NCBI RefSeq assembly: GCF_002812955.1
Contig: NZ_PFXK01000008.1
Location: 62,001-126,000 of the forward strand
Length of the DNA stretch: 64,000 nt
Direction of reading: 5' to 3'
Origin: Vibrio sp. HA2012
GTDB taxonomy: Bacteria > Pseudomonadota > Gammaproteobacteria > Enterobacterales > Vibrionaceae
Shown: piece by piece, positions 37,480 through 47,438 of the stretch
Layout: each line of letters begins with the position of its first letter
How positions within the stretch are numbered: position 1 is the stretch's first letter
Position numbers and translations under genes: made by a program
Notes under the pieces: generated by a model
What the model was told of the DNA's origin: nothing
The model's input: the letters and a program-made list of their open reading frames with translations, nothing else
Databases searched by the model: none

Positions 37480-37507
37480 AAAAAGAGCCGTTACTGCGGC
37501 TCTTTTT
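37480..37507. terminator. Bidirectional terminator between fadL and rnd
   Basis: An 11-bp stem AAAAAGAGCCG (37480-37490) with CGGCTCTTTTT (37497-37507) and a 6-base loop, lying between converging genes. Confidence 0.9.
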
Positions 37508-37526
37508 ATTTTCGGCTAATGCCGGA

Positions 37527-38645
37527 CTACTTTATCAGACCATCCAGCTTATTACCCAACAGTTCTTTACGCCAGCCCTGCATCACGTCCGGCAGTCGTT
37601 CCGGATTGCGTTCTTTCTTCCATACCCAGCTTAAAAACTGGTTCAACTGTTTTTTGGATGCCAGAAACTCCGTTGCCAGCCCACTGGCCTGTGACGCCTT
37701 TTTCACTTCATCCTTTAACAGCTTAAATTGCTGCTTATAACCGGGATAGTCCATCAGGCGGTCAATACTCTCCGGCCACTCTTCTTTAGAGAGCTTTTGT
37801 GCCTGCCTGACCATAGCCACAATGCGCTCACCATGACGACGAATCGCCCGGATATCAAATCCTTCCTGCTCCATCTGCTTCAAGCTGGTGATCCCGTAGC
37901 GGGCAACCGTCCAGAGATCCTGCTCCTTAAAAACAAAGTTCAGAGCCAGATCCCGGCGTAAAGCTTCTTTTACCCGCCAAGTTGCCAGCGTTTTCAGGAT
38001 TGCAAGCTGTTCCGGTTTTAGCTGCCATGCCCCCTTGATATCCAGATAAGCCAGTTCAGGGTCTGTCGTTTCTCCCCGCTTAGCCACCGTCAGTTCCGAT
38101 TCCTGCACAACCGCCTCCCACCAGCCGGCAGAAGAAACCTGTTGCTGCAACTGTTCGAACAACGGAGCAAGATAAAATACATCCGCCGCTGCGTATTCCA
38201 GTTGCCGCTCAGAAAGTGGACGAGCCAGCCAATCAGCACGGGACTCACTTTTATCCAGCTCAATCCCCTGATATTCACTGACCAGTGCGGCAAACCCGGT
38301 CGACAAACCATGCCCCAGAAATGCAGCCATCAACTGAGTGTCTACCATAGGAAACGGCACACAACCAAATGAATGGCGAAACACTTCCAGATCTTCTCCA
38401 CAGGCATGCAGCACTTTCAGTACGGCACCATCGCGCAACAAATCAGCAAAAGCACTCATATCTTCAATAGCAAGAGGATCGATAAGCGAAAGACGTTCAC
38501 CATCAAATAACTGGATCAGTCCCAACTGAGGATAGTAGGTACGGGTACGGACAAACTCGGTATCAAGCATGACCGCTTCTGCCTCCCGGGCAGAGCGACA
38601 AACGTGTTCCAGACCGGAAACGGTATCAATTATCTGGTACTTCAC
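37527..38645 (-). CDS. rnd: Ribonuclease D
   Basis: A 372-residue 3'-to-5' exoribonuclease that trims tRNA 3' ends. The DEDD catalytic motifs are visible: LDTEFVRTRTYYPQLGLIQL, LHACGEDLEVFRHSF and QLEYAAADVFYLAPLF. Two HRDC-type helical regions follow (about 210-290 and 300-365). The start is taken as GTG at 38645 (MKYQIIDTVSG), which aligns with E. coli RNase D and has GGGA upstream; the frame continues to a TTG at 38660. It lies 100 bases downstream of fadD on the same strand, as in Vibrio. Confidence 0.95.
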   Translation of the reverse strand: MKYQIIDTVSGLEHVCRSAREAEAVMLDTEFVRTRTYYPQLGLIQLFDGERLSLIDPLAIEDMSAFADLLRDGAVLKVLHACGEDLEVFRHSFGCVPFPMVDTQLMAAFLGHGLSTGFAALVSEYQGIELDKSESRADWLARPLSERQLEYAAADVFYLAPLFEQLQQQVSSAGWWEAVVQESELTVAKRGETTDPELAYLDIKGAWQLKPEQLAILKTLATWRVKEALRRDLALNFVFKEQDLWTVARYGITSLKQMEQEGFDIRAIRRHGERIVAMVRQAQKLSKEEWPESIDRLMDYPGYKQQFKLLKDEVKKASQASGLATEFLASKKQLNQFLSWVWKKERNPERLPDVMQGWRKELLGNKLDGLIK

Positions 38646-38671
38646 AGGGTTCCCATTCAACGGAAAATTAA

Positions 38672-38700
38672 AATAACAATGCCGGCTGTTTTGCCGGCAT
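38672..38700 (-). terminator. Hairpin between fadD and rnd
   Basis: A perfect 8-bp stem ATGCCGGC (38679-38686) with GCCGGCAT (38693-38700). On the minus strand it is followed by TGTTATTTT, giving a moderate terminator for fadD. Confidence 0.6.
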
Positions 38701-38745
38701 ATGCGTGTTCAGACTTATTCTTGGCAGAAACTGTATCTGAGTATA

Positions 38746-40434
38746 TCAGGAATTCACTCCTGGTTTCGCTTCAGTTTCTTCACGAAGTGCTCTGCGTATA
38801 ATTTTACCGACATTACTTTTCGGCAGTTCATCACGAAATTCAATCACTTTCGGTATCTTATACCCAGTAAGATACTGACGACAATGGGTAATAATTTCAT
38901 GGCTGGTCAGACTGGGATCCCGCCGGACCACATACAGTTTTACCACTTCACCTGTCACTTCATGCGGTTCGCCGACAGCAGCAACTTCCAGCACCTTACC
39001 GTGCAAAGAGACCACATCTTCAATCTCATTCGGATAGACATTAAATCCGGACACCAGAATCATATCTTTTTTTCGATCCACCAGATAGATAAAACCCTGT
39101 TCATCAAAACGGACAATATCCCCGGTGGACAGCCAGCCCTCAGCATCCGGCACACCGGAAGAGGCATCGCCATGCTGCCAGTATCCCTGCATTACCTGCG
39201 GGCCTCTGACCTGCAGTTCGCCAGTCTGATCATAAGGCAAAACCCGACCCGCTTCGTCAACGATACGCACTTCAGTCGAACAGACCGGCAGGCCGACAGA
39301 ACCGTTATACTCAGGCAGATTGTATGGGTTCACGGCAACCAGCGGCGAACATTCCGTCAAACCATAACCTTCCAGAACAGGAATGCCTGTTACTTTTTTC
39401 CAGCGCTCCGCTACGCCCTGATGCACTGCCATACCACCGCCAATCGTCAGATTAAAGCTGCTAAAATCCAGTTCATGGAAATTGTCATCATTCAGCAGAG
39501 CATTAAACAGAGTATTCACACCGATCAGCACAGAAAACGGATATTTCTGCAGCTCCCGGATAAATCCGGGAATATCCCTCGGATTGGTGATCAACAGATT
39601 CTGCCCTCCCATCTCAATAAACAGCAGACAGTTTACCGTCAGAGCAAAAACATGATAAAGCGGCAGAGCCGTTACAATCAGCTCACGCCCGGCTTTCAGC
39701 GCTGGTGCGTAAACCCCTTTGGACTGCATCACGTTGGCAACCATATTCCGGTGGGTAAGCACTGCGCCTTTTGCCACCCCGGTTGTGCCTCCGGTGTACT
39801 GCAGAAAGGCAATATCATCCCCAGCAATATAAGGTTTTACGTACTGCTGACGCCGCCCCCTGCGTAGCGCCTTACGAAACGAAACGGCTCCCGGCAGGTG
39901 ATATTTAGGCACCATGCCTTTGACGTATTTCACAACAAAGTCCACGGCCGTACCCTTGGCTCTCGGCAGCATCTGCCCAATGCTGGTGAGAACGACATGT
40001 CTGACGGGAGTGTTGGCAACGATCTGTTCCAGGGTATGTGCAAAACTGGAAACAATCACAATGGTACTGACATCAGCATCGATCAATTGATGCTCCAGCT
40101 CGCGTGGGGTATAGAGCGGATTAACGTTAACCGCGATCATACCCGCCCGCAGAATACCAAACAGTGCCACCGGATATTGCAGCAGATTCGGCATCATCAA
40201 AGCAACGCGGTCGCCTTTTTTCAGTTTCAGTTCATTTTGCAGATAAGCCGCGAAAGCCCGGCTGCGTTCTTCCAGCTTACGGAAAGTCATCACTGCCCCC
40301 ATATTCACAAAGGCAGGCTGATCAGCGTATTTGCGTATGGATTCTTCAAACATGTCAACCAGTGACGGGTAGGCGTCCGGATTAATGGTTTCAGGTACAT
40401 CTTCCGGATAAGAAGCTAGCCACGGTTTATCCAC
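38746..40434 (-). CDS. fadD: Long-chain fatty acid-CoA ligase FadD
   Basis: A 562-residue AMP-forming acyl-CoA synthetase that activates imported fatty acids and so links FadL uptake to FadIJ oxidation. Signatures: the P-loop [20 protein letters not shown], the linker [32 protein letters not shown] and the catalytic Lys region near the C-terminus ([15 protein letters not shown]). Length and text match E. coli FadD (561). Upstream is a small gene of unknown function and tsaB; downstream rnd. No clear FadR site was seen in front of it. Confidence 0.96.
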   Translation of the reverse strand: MDKPWLASYPEDVPETINPDAYPSLVDMFEESIRKYADQPAFVNMGAVMTFRKLEERSRAFAAYLQNELKLKKGDRVALMMPNLLQYPVALFGILRAGMIAVNVNPLYTPRELEHQLIDADVSTIVIVSSFAHTLEQIVANTPVRHVVLTSIGQMLPRAKGTAVDFVVKYVKGMVPKYHLPGAVSFRKALRRGRRQQYVKPYIAGDDIAFLQYTGGTTGVAKGAVLTHRNMVANVMQSKGVYAPALKAGRELIVTALPLYHVFALTVNCLLFIEMGGQNLLITNPRDIPGFIRELQKYPFSVLIGVNTLFNALLNDDNFHELDFSSFNLTIGGGMAVHQGVAERWKKVTGIPVLEGYGLTECSPLVAVNPYNLPEYNGSVGLPVCSTEVRIVDEAGRVLPYDQTGELQVRGPQVMQGYWQHGDASSGVPDAEGWLSTGDIVRFDEQGFIYLVDRKKDMILVSGFNVYPNEIEDVVSLHGKVLEVAAVGEPHEVTGEVVKLYVVRRDPSLTSHEIITHCRQYLTGYKIPKVIEFRDELPKSNVGKIIRRALREETEAKPGVNS

Positions 40435-40588
40435 TCTACAACTCCTGATATTAGCTGAATTTTACATATGAGTAAGATTCCGGATACCGATCCGGAACCA
40501 TTCGTCAGGGCGGAAAACTATACCAAGTCAAGGTCGGATCACCAAGAGAATATCGGGGAAAATAGCAGGAAAAGGGAGGAAACAACGG

Positions 40589-40885
40589 CTAAATAAAAAG
40601 ATTCACACCGACAAGTTGCGACAGTTCTTCTTTCCGGGCCTGATTAAATATGTTCATATACTCCTGCATGGCTCTTCTGGAATGCCCTTCCGGCAGATCG
40701 TACTGAACCCTTGCTCTCTCAATATCGGCTTCATCCGCACGACGGATAGAGTGAGAAACAGCACGGGCAAGCTGGGTAGGCTGAGCAGCCTCCCCAGAGT
40801 TATTTTCCTGTCTGACACCCGGCCGACGGTTCGGCTTTCCGGCCTGAGAAACCGCGCTGGTGTTAATGCCGTTAATCATTACCAT
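40589..40885 (-). CDS. Small conserved-looking protein, 98 residues, function unknown
   Basis: A basic, cytosolic small protein. The N-terminal third is Asn/Gly/Arg-rich and likely disordered; the rest looks helical (AVSHSIRRADEADIERARVQYDLPEGHSRRAMQEYM split here by a Gly turn) and it ends in LVGVNLFI. I recall similar short proteins at this place (between fadD and tsaB) in vibrios, but with no known role. The ATG at 40879 is an alternative start. It lies 42 bases after tsaB on the same strand, so it may be part of that transcript. Confidence 0.65.
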   Translation of the reverse strand: MVMINGINTSAVSQAGKPNRRPGVRQENNSGEAAQPTQLARAVSHSIRRADEADIERARVQYDLPEGHSRRAMQEYMNIFNQARKEELSQLVGVNLFI

Positions 40886-40927
40886 TACTGTTCGTCACTA
40901 TTGTCAGTATATTGTATTCCTGACCCT

Positions 40928-41629
40928 TTATTCCCGTCCGGGCAGTTTTTTCCATGCGACGTTATCACGCAGATAGACTGGTGAAGCCTCTTCCGGAGCC
41001 ACTGTATTTCCGGCCGCCAGTGCCTGCTCTGCCAACACGACAATATCCTCAGCCTCAGGGAACAGAACCTCTGTCGGCTCCCGCTTTATCACCAGACCGG
41101 ATAATGCTTCCTGATACGCATCCCACCCGGTTCCGGCCTGAGCCCAGACAGGCTCATCTGCAGCAACACTAACACATAAGGCCTGCGGCGGAATAACGCA
41201 CTCTTCATCGACCACCTGCCACGCGCCATTTTCCTGACGCACAAAACGCGCCCAGTACACCTCACTCATCCGGGCGTCAATGGCACAGGCTGCGTGGGTT
41301 TTACCGTATTGTCTGTATATTGCCTGAGCCATTGCCGCTAGTGTAGAAATGCCAATCAGCGGGATACCAGCTCCGAATGCTAACCCCTGTGCAATACCGG
41401 TGCCAATTCGTACACCGGTAAAACTACCAGGACCCTGACCGAATGCCAGAGCATCCAGTTCAGACAGTGTCAAACCCGCTTCCTGCAGCACTTCTTCCAC
41501 CATTGGGAGAATTTTGCTTGCATGACCCCGTGGGGAAATTTCACTGCGGGAGTAAATGGTTCCATTGTGTAACAGAGCAACAGAACAATTTTCTGTCGCC
41601 GTATCCAGAGCAAGAATCTTTGCGCTCAT
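40928..41629 (-). CDS. tsaB: tRNA threonylcarbamoyladenosine synthesis protein TsaB
   Basis: A 233-residue protein (YeaZ) of the ASKHA fold. It works with TsaD and TsaE to place threonylcarbamoyl on A37 of ANN-reading tRNAs. The N-terminal phosphate motif is [16 protein letters not shown], and the family signature [13 protein letters not shown] is at residues 64-76. It is a TsaD partner without its own catalytic metal site. It lies 30 bases after yoaA on the same strand. Confidence 0.95.
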   Translation of the reverse strand: MSAKILALDTATENCSVALLHNGTIYSRSEISPRGHASKILPMVEEVLQEAGLTLSELDALAFGQGPGSFTGVRIGTGIAQGLAFGAGIPLIGISTLAAMAQAIYRQYGKTHAACAIDARMSEVYWARFVRQENGAWQVVDEECVIPPQALCVSVAADEPVWAQAGTGWDAYQEALSGLVIKREPTEVLFPEAEDIVVLAEQALAAGNTVAPEEASPVYLRDNVAWKKLPGRE

Positions 41630-41659
41630 TAACGCCTCAATCGGTTAGTAAATTATTGA

Positions 41660-43582
41660 CTACAGCCCGTCAGATATCTGATGCAGAAATGCCGATACCT
41701 TAGTTAAATCGCGGGTGCGGGGGATGGGAGGAAGACTTTGCAGAAATACGCCACCGTATTCCCGTGTTACCAGACGATTATCACAGATAATCAGCACACC
41801 TTTATCATTTTCATCCCGGATCAGACGCCCGACACCCTGCTTCAGGGTGATCACAGCTTCTGGCATCTGAACCTGAATAAAAGGATCCCCCCCCCTTAAA
41901 CGACAATCCTCAATCCGGGCTTTCAACAGAGGATCATCCGGAGCCGTAAAGGGTAATTTGTCGATGATAACACAGCTTAAGGCATCACCTCTAACATCAA
42001 TGCCTTCCCAGAAAGCACCGGTTGCCACCAGAAGCGCATTTCCCAACTGCATAAATTCAGCCAGCAATTTCTGCTTACTGGTTTCTCCCTGCATCAGAAC
42101 CGGAAGATCCAGTGTTTCGCGGAACCGCTCTGCCAGATCACGCATCATTGCATGGGAAGTACAGAGAAAAAAACAGCGCCCCCGGTTCTGCATGATCACA
42201 GGTGAAAGCATACTGACCAGCTTTTCAGCCATTCCGGGACTATTAGGCTCCGGCAGGTATCGAGGGACACAAAGACGAGCCTGACGAGCATAATCAAATG
42301 GACTCGGCAGAGAAAACTGTTCTTTAGGATCCAGCCCCAGACGATAGGTGAAGTGAGCAAAATTTCCAGACACCGCCAGTGTCGCAGAGGTAAAAATCCA
42401 CGCCCCTTGCTTTTGCTGTACCTGTTCGCGGAACTTATCCGCGACAGAAAGCGGGGTAATGTGCAGGCTAAAATGGCGCGGCGTCGTATCAAACCAGTAG
42501 GAATAGCCGGTAACCGACACATCGCACACCCGCTCAATCCGAGAGCGAATCGTACTGGCCCGCTCAAATGCAGCATCCAGTAGCTGACTGCGTCCCAACG
42601 CCAGTTTCAGTACATCTGTCGCCAGTTCCAGCGCATCTTTAACCCGAACGACCTCACGCACGATAGCATCAGATTGCAGAGCTTCGCGCCAGTTTCCCCG
42701 GAAACCGGAATCTCCCAGAATTATGCGCAAATCCATCGCCGATTGTACTAGCCGCTCTGCCACTTTCTGCAACTGACGCATATCCCGGGCTTCCGTCCGG
42801 TAACCGATCTCGACATCTTTTGCCAGCTCCTGTATCTGCCGGCTGGAAACCGACTGACCGAAATACTGGCTGGCGATATCCGGAAGCTGGTGTGCCTCGT
42901 CAAATATAAATACATCCGCTTCCGGGATTAATTCACCAAAGCCGGTTTCCTTAATTGCCAGATCAGCCAGAAACAGATGGTGATTCACCACCACCACATC
43001 GGCTTCCAGTGCCTTCCTGCGGGCTTTCAACACAAAACAGTCCTGATAACTCGGGCAGTCTTTGCCCAGACAGTTATCATTATTTGAAGTAATAGCGGGA
43101 ATAACCGGGCTGTCTTCAGCAATTTCATCACAGTCGCCCAGATCCCCGGTTCGGGTTTCCGATGACCAACTGCGGACTTTTATCAGTTGTGACAGCAGCG
43201 TGGGATCCGCTTCATTAGTATGACTTTCCACCATATGACGGCTCAGACGATCCAGACACAAATAATTGGAACGTCCTTTTAACAGAGCAACCTGACCGTA
43301 AAAACCCAGAGCATCGACCATCAGAGGGAGATCTCGGTGAAACAACTGTTCCTGCAGGTTTTTTGAACCTGTGCTGATAATGATTTTCTTACCGCTCAGA
43401 AGTGCAGGCACCAGATAAGCGAAGGTTTTACCGGTTCCGGTTCCGGCTTCAACCACAAGCTGCGACTGCTCACGGATGGCTTTCTCCACCGCAACCGCCA
43501 TATCCAACTGAGCCTGTCTTGGCTGGAAACCGGGAATTGCCCGTCCCAGAGCACCATCTGCAGAAAAAGTTTTACAAATCAT
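41660..43582 (-). CDS. yoaA: YoaA, DinG/XPD-type ATP-dependent helicase
   Basis: A 640-residue superfamily 2 DNA helicase with an iron-sulfur domain, in E. coli linked to repair of stalled forks. Walker A is VEAGTGTGKT (44-53). Four cysteines expected to hold the 4Fe-4S cluster are C109, C171, C176 and C182 (NYLCL; NCLGKDCPSYQDCF). The Walker B/DEAH box is FIFDEAHQLPD (about 225-235); the helicase C-terminal motifs include GAFWEGIDVRG and QGVGRLIRDENDKG. The start at 43582 fits E. coli YoaA length. A run of nine G lies within codons about 563-566 (41887-41895), a potential slippage site. Confidence 0.94.
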   Translation of the reverse strand: MICKTFSADGALGRAIPGFQPRQAQLDMAVAVEKAIREQSQLVVEAGTGTGKTFAYLVPALLSGKKIIISTGSKNLQEQLFHRDLPLMVDALGFYGQVALLKGRSNYLCLDRLSRHMVESHTNEADPTLLSQLIKVRSWSSETRTGDLGDCDEIAEDSPVIPAITSNNDNCLGKDCPSYQDCFVLKARRKALEADVVVVNHHLFLADLAIKETGFGELIPEADVFIFDEAHQLPDIASQYFGQSVSSRQIQELAKDVEIGYRTEARDMRQLQKVAERLVQSAMDLRIILGDSGFRGNWREALQSDAIVREVVRVKDALELATDVLKLALGRSQLLDAAFERASTIRSRIERVCDVSVTGYSYWFDTTPRHFSLHITPLSVADKFREQVQQKQGAWIFTSATLAVSGNFAHFTYRLGLDPKEQFSLPSPFDYARQARLCVPRYLPEPNSPGMAEKLVSMLSPVIMQNRGRCFFLCTSHAMMRDLAERFRETLDLPVLMQGETSKQKLLAEFMQLGNALLVATGAFWEGIDVRGDALSCVIIDKLPFTAPDDPLLKARIEDCRLRGGDPFIQVQMPEAVITLKQGVGRLIRDENDKGVLIICDNRLVTREYGGVFLQSLPPIPRTRDLTKVSAFLHQISDGL

Positions 43583-43641
43583 AACCGGTATAGAACAGAA
43601 AAAGATGCCAGGAGTATACCCTAAATAGGCATAGGGTGATG

Positions 43642-43686
43642 GAGTAAATAAAACGGTGCGAGCCTGCATCTTCAGACCCGCACCGT
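43642..43686 (-). terminator. Terminator after the 65-residue gene
   Basis: An 8-bp stem ACGGTGCG (43653-43660) with CGCACCGT (43679-43686) is followed on the minus strand by TTTTATTT. It closes the small gene at 43776-43973 ahead of yoaA. Confidence 0.65.
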
Positions 43687-43697
43687 GAATTCTGTTT

Positions 43698-43743
43698 ATT
43701 GCTTAACCGAAATATTGCTTAACCGAAATATTGCTTAACCAAA
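43698..43743. repeat. Tandem 16-bp repeat, about 2.9 copies
   Basis: The unit ATTGCTTAACCGAAAT begins at 43698, 43714 and 43730; the first two are exact and the third diverges at its end (AACCAAAA). It lies in the 3' non-coding part of the small gene upstream of its terminator. Confidence 0.9.
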
Positions 43744-43775
43744 AGTTACTCAGGTACTGGCTCAATCCTCTCCAA

Positions 43776-43973
43776 TTATTTTCTGTTCAGATATCTGGAT
43801 AACCATGCCGGGCCTTCAAAGCTCTTTCCATCATCTAAAATTGATTTCGCAGCTTCTGCCGGTGTTGCTTTGCTTTCCCATAACTCGGTCAGCACGCTTT
43901 CATCCACGTCATGGCCGACCAATTCACTCACTCTTTCCACGTATAATTTACGTGCTAACAGATCCCGATCCAT
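43776..43973 (-). CDS. Small hypothetical protein, 65 residues
   Basis: A soluble, mixed-charge helical protein (RDLLARKLYVERVSELVG; TPAEAAKSILDDG; WLSRYLNRK). The start has GAGG eight bases upstream and the gene is followed by its own terminator, so it is probably translated. It has no signal peptide, cysteine or known motif. I do not recognise the family. It lies alone between yoaA and the divergent purU. Confidence 0.65.
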   Translation of the reverse strand: MDRDLLARKLYVERVSELVGHDVDESVLTELWESKATPAEAAKSILDDGKSFEGPAWLSRYLNRK

Positions 43974-44176
43974 ACACTTTACCTCACAACTTGTGTGTAT
44001 CTGTTCAACTCAGACCTCATCAGTGTAATAATTGGTTTGAAGCATATTTGTTGAACTCGACTTCATAATAGATTAATTATAAGGGTCAGATTGAGGCTTA
44101 GCTCACCCTTTCACTATTAGTGAGCCGCAGAAAATATTTTTACAAAATAAAATAATTATTCACGGAAGTAGACCGA

Positions 44177-45010
44177 ATGGAAAAGAAAACTTTGCTTACC
44201 CACTGCAGTGACGCACCGGGTCTGATAGCAAAAATAACCAACATCTGTTACAAGCATCAGCTGAACATTATTCATAATAATGAATTTGTGGATAACGCCA
44301 GCGGGCATTTCTTTATGCGTACTGAATTAGAAGGAATTTTTAATGACGAAACCTTCCTTCAGGACCTGGATCAGGCACTGCCTCAGCATGCAAAACGCCG
44401 ACTAGTGAGCTCCTCACGAAAAAAAGTCGTTATTCTGGTAACCAAAGAAGCTCACTGCCTGGGTGACATTCTGATCAAAGCTTATGACGGCAGTCTGGAT
44501 ATCGATATCGCTGCCGTTATAGGTAACTATGACAAACTGCAGGGGCTGACTGAGAAATTTGATATTCCGTATCATTTCGTGTCACACGAAGGTCTATCCC
44601 GCGAAGAGCATGAAGCGAAAATGCTGGAAGTTATCGACCAGTATCAGGCGGATTATGTTGTGCTGGCAAAATATATGCGGGTACTGACTTCGGGGTTTGT
44701 CGAGCGCTACCATCACCGTATTCTTAACATCCACCACAGCTTTCTGCCGGCTTTTATCGGTGCTAAACCGTATCAACAAGCCTATGACCGTGGTGTAAAA
44801 ATCATTGGAGCAACGGCTCACTTTGTCACCAATGATCTAGATGAAGGACCTATCATCAAGCAGGACGTAATTCCGGTTGACCATAATTTCAGTGCAACGG
44901 ATATGGCTCAAGCCGGACGCGATGTAGAGAAAAACGTACTGAGCAAAGCTCTGAATAAAGTGGTCAACGACCATGTATTCGTGCACGGCAATAAGACGGT
45001 TATTTTATAA
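44177..45010 (+). CDS. purU: Formyltetrahydrofolate deformylase PurU
   Basis: A 277-residue enzyme that hydrolyses 10-formyl-THF to THF and formate, balancing one-carbon pools. An N-terminal ACT domain (KTLLTHCSDAPGLIAKITNI; about 1-80) senses methionine/glycine in E. coli. The C-terminal formyltransferase-like domain has the catalytic Asn/His/Asp set in ILNIHHSFLPAFIGAKPY and GATAHFVTNDLDEGPI. Terminator at 45036. Functionally linked to FolD, encoded earlier in the window. Confidence 0.96.
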   Translation: MEKKTLLTHCSDAPGLIAKITNICYKHQLNIIHNNEFVDNASGHFFMRTELEGIFNDETFLQDLDQALPQHAKRRLVSSSRKKVVILVTKEAHCLGDILIKAYDGSLDIDIAAVIGNYDKLQGLTEKFDIPYHFVSHEGLSREEHEAKMLEVIDQYQADYVVLAKYMRVLTSGFVERYHHRILNIHHSFLPAFIGAKPYQQAYDRGVKIIGATAHFVTNDLDEGPIIKQDVIPVDHNFSATDMAQAGRDVEKNVLSKALNKVVNDHVFVHGNKTVIL

Positions 45011-45035
45011 CTGCTATTGCTTGAATACACACACG

Positions 45036-45066
45036 AAAGCAGCCAGCATGATGGCTGCTTTTTTAT
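45036..45066 (+). terminator. Terminator after purU
   Basis: A 10-bp stem AAAGCAGCCA (45036-45045) with TGGCTGCTTT (45052-45061) followed by TTTTATT. Confidence 0.9.
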
Positions 45067-45109
45067 TGCAGATAACTGCCGATATATTTACAAAGTAAAC
45101 ACTTTACTT

Positions 45110-45128
45110 GCAAATAATTATCATTTAG
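45110..45128 (+). promoter_or_regulatory. Fur-box-like sequence before the DUF2753 gene
   Basis: GCAAATAATTATCATTTAG matches the 19-bp Fur consensus at about 12 positions, 11 of 13 in the central part (AATAATTATCATT). It lies 41 bases before the start codon. Pattern match only. Confidence 0.35.
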
Positions 45129-45168
45129 CATCCGGATATCAGGGATAACTAACAAATGGAATAGAACA

Positions 45169-45615
45169 ATGACTACCCTTCCAGACATACATCAATGGGA
45201 AAAACATACACTGCTGGCCGATCAGGCTATGGCGGAAAAAGATTACTCACGCGGTATACTGCACTATCAGCAAGCACTCAATGTCTGCGATCAATTAAGT
45301 GAAACACTAGACGATTTGGATGAGTTAATCACAATCAGTGTTATTTCATGCCACAACCTGGCAAACTTCTGGCGAGTCAGTGGCGATCCTGAGTTCGAAC
45401 TGAAATATCTGCAGTTAGCATCAGAAAAAATCCTGACATTGGTTCCTCAATGTCCGAATCATCAGTGCGATGCTTTTATTGATTCGCTCGGATGCTGTAA
45501 AAAAGCGTTGATCCACTTTATCAAGCGCCACCCAAATCCAAATGTTGCCCGTTTAGTGCAGAATCTGGATTGCGCCAGCAATTGTGAGATTATTGCCAAA
45601 TTCAAACTAAACTGA
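45169..45615 (+). CDS. DUF2753-family protein (TPR-like)
   Basis: A 148-residue cytosolic helical protein with a tetratricopeptide-like start (EKHTLLADQAMAEKDYSRGILHYQQAL) and a Cys-containing second half (CPNHQCDAF, LGCCKKALIHFIKRH, LDCASNCEIIAK). It resembles the DUF2753 family found mainly in vibrios; function unknown. A Fur-like box upstream hints at iron-linked expression. Its stop is 5 bases before the end of the converging motY. Confidence 0.75.
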   Translation: MTTLPDIHQWEKHTLLADQAMAEKDYSRGILHYQQALNVCDQLSETLDDLDELITISVISCHNLANFWRVSGDPEFELKYLQLASEKILTLVPQCPNHQCDAFIDSLGCCKKALIHFIKRHPNPNVARLVQNLDCASNCEIIAKFKLN

Positions 45616-45620
45616 GCGGA

Positions 45621-46502
45621 TTATATCTGGCTGCGTCCCAAAGAAATCACTACCCGGCGATTTTTATCTTTACCGATAGGAGAACTGTTGTCTGCAATTG
45701 GCCGACGTTCGCCATACCCCTGAATCTGAATCCGGTTGTCATCCAGCCCCAGTGACTTAAAGTAATCTCTCAGAACAACCGCCCGGCGTTCAGAAAGGTT
45801 CTGGTTCACCCCTTTAGCTCCACTGCGATCGGTGTATGTATTAATCAACACCAAATCGATATCCTGATTATGTCTGACATATTCCGCTATTTGTGCCAAA
45901 CGCTTTTGTGATGCCTTATTCAGTTGATCGCTGTTTCTGTCGTAATGCAGTATGGTGAAAGAGATATCTTCAAAACTATAAGGCAGAAGCTGATTAATAC
46001 ACAGACTGAATGCATTATACTGCTGCTGAAACATCACCGGAGAGAGAGAGACTTCTACAGCCTGATCCCGGCTCTGCCAGTCAGAATAACTGAACGTTGG
46101 AAAACGGCCTTTCTCCAATTCGGAGAGTATGCCCCACGCCGTCTGACCACCAATATAGCCGTCAAATTGCTTGAAGAATTTTATGTTTGAAATACGTTCC
46201 GCACTTTCTCCCGGACGCCATTGCGGCGGCAGTGAAACCAGACTGACATCCTGCGTGGCACCCATTGGTCTGAGCATTTTCAGTTCAAAATCCAGATTGA
46301 TTTTTTTACTGGCGTGAGAAGAAAACTCTGCCTGTCCGTAATTCGGGATCGGATGAACCAGACGGCATTCCAGTGGTGTATTTGCCGCCATACTCCACTC
46401 TGACTGTTCAGGCATGGCCGCATAGCGCAGGTCTAGCGCCTCAGATATCGGAGATATCAGGGCTGCCGAGATAAAAACACTGGTGGCAATCTGCTTTTTC
46501 AT
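45621..46502 (-). CDS. motY: Sodium-type polar flagellar motor protein MotY
   Basis: A 293-residue exported protein forming the T-ring of the Na+-driven polar flagellar motor with MotX, where it helps anchor the PomAB stators. Signal peptide [20 protein letters not shown]. The N-terminal MotY-specific domain has [20 protein letters not shown] and [20 protein letters not shown]; the C-terminal OmpA-like peptidoglycan-binding domain has [33 protein letters not shown] and [11 protein letters not shown]. The ATG at 46502 is used; GTG at 46505 and TTG at 46526 are upstream in frame. Strong sign of a Vibrio-type polar flagellum. Confidence 0.94.
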   Translation of the reverse strand: MKKQIATSVFISAALISPISEALDLRYAAMPEQSEWSMAANTPLECRLVHPIPNYGQAEFSSHASKKINLDFELKMLRPMGATQDVSLVSLPPQWRPGESAERISNIKFFKQFDGYIGGQTAWGILSELEKGRFPTFSYSDWQSRDQAVEVSLSPVMFQQQYNAFSLCINQLLPYSFEDISFTILHYDRNSDQLNKASQKRLAQIAEYVRHNQDIDLVLINTYTDRSGAKGVNQNLSERRAVVLRDYFKSLGLDDNRIQIQGYGERRPIADNSSPIGKDKNRRVVISLGRSQI

Positions 46503-46750
46503 CACTACTGGGTACTCACTTCTCAATCCGGTACGGCGAATCCTTGCCGCTTTCGCGTCTGTAGGCGGCTTATTCCGCTATGCTTCCGATCACTGTGTAA
46601 TGATATAGCAAAAAACCAGCCAACATCGCGTCCGTATCGACTCCTTATCTTATTTCCACACAAAAACCGACCGAAGAACTGCGATTTGCCATTTAGCTCA
46701 GAACAAATATTTGTAATAATGCGGCGTTCAATCTCTCTGATAAGCTGAAT

Positions 46751-47410
46751 ATGACTGTAGATAAAGAACTATTAACGCTAAAAAGCCGGTTTCGTGGCTA
46801 TTTTCCGGTTGTAATCGATGTTGAGACAGCAGGTTTCAATGCAAAAACCGATGCACTTCTGGAAATTTGTGCAATCACACTGACGATGGATGAACAGGGT
46901 GATCTGCATCCGGCAACAACACTGCATTTCCATATTGAGCCTTTTGAGGGGGCTAATATAGAAAAAGAAGCTCTGGAATTTAACGGCATACGAGACCCTT
47001 TTAGTCCGTTACGCGGTGCTGTTACTGAGCAGGAAGCACTAAAAACAATCTACCGGCAAATCAGAAAAGAACAGAAAGACACCGATTGCAGCCGAGCCAT
47101 TATGGTTGCTCATAACGCAACATTTGATCACAGCTTTGTGATGGCTGCCACTGAACGCAGCCGTCTGAAACGCGTCCCTTTCCATCCCTTTGCAACATTT
47201 GATACGGCAGCACTGAGCGGATTAGCTTACGGGCAAACCGTTCTGGCTAAGGCCTGCAGAGTCGCCGGGATGGATTTTGACAATAAAGAAGCCCACTCCG
47301 CGCTGTATGACACGCAAAAAACCGCTGAGCTGTTCTGCGGTATCGTTAACCGGTGGAAAGCACTGGGAGGCTGGCCTGTCAATCTGGCGGAAACGGCACA
47401 AGAGAAATAA
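46751..47410 (+). CDS. rnt: Ribonuclease T
   Basis: A 219-residue DEDDh exoribonuclease that removes the last residues of tRNA 3' ends and matures other stable RNAs. Catalytic motifs: [20 protein letters not shown] (D, E), [14 protein letters not shown] (D) and [17 protein letters not shown] (H, D). Divergent from motY. The antiporter gene begins 28 bases after it, probably in the same transcript. Confidence 0.96.
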   Translation: MTVDKELLTLKSRFRGYFPVVIDVETAGFNAKTDALLEICAITLTMDEQGDLHPATTLHFHIEPFEGANIEKEALEFNGIRDPFSPLRGAVTEQEALKTIYRQIRKEQKDTDCSRAIMVAHNATFDHSFVMAATERSRLKRVPFHPFATFDTAALSGLAYGQTVLAKACRVAGMDFDNKEAHSALYDTQKTAELFCGIVNRWKALGGWPVNLAETAQEK

Positions 47411-47438
47411 ACAAACACAACTAACTATTGAGAAAAAT

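Noticed and set aside
38701..39867. 388-residue plus-strand ORF opposite fadD
   Set aside because: Antisense to fadD; His/Gln/Thr-rich shadow translation with no domain.
43698..43743. Possible CRISPR array
   Set aside because: The repeats are directly adjacent (16-bp period) with no spacers and no cas genes nearby.
46503..46750. Possible RNA gene in the motY-rnt gap (GCCGC/GCGGC pairing near 46550-46575)
   Set aside because: Only one imperfect pairing, no T tract or promoter pattern.
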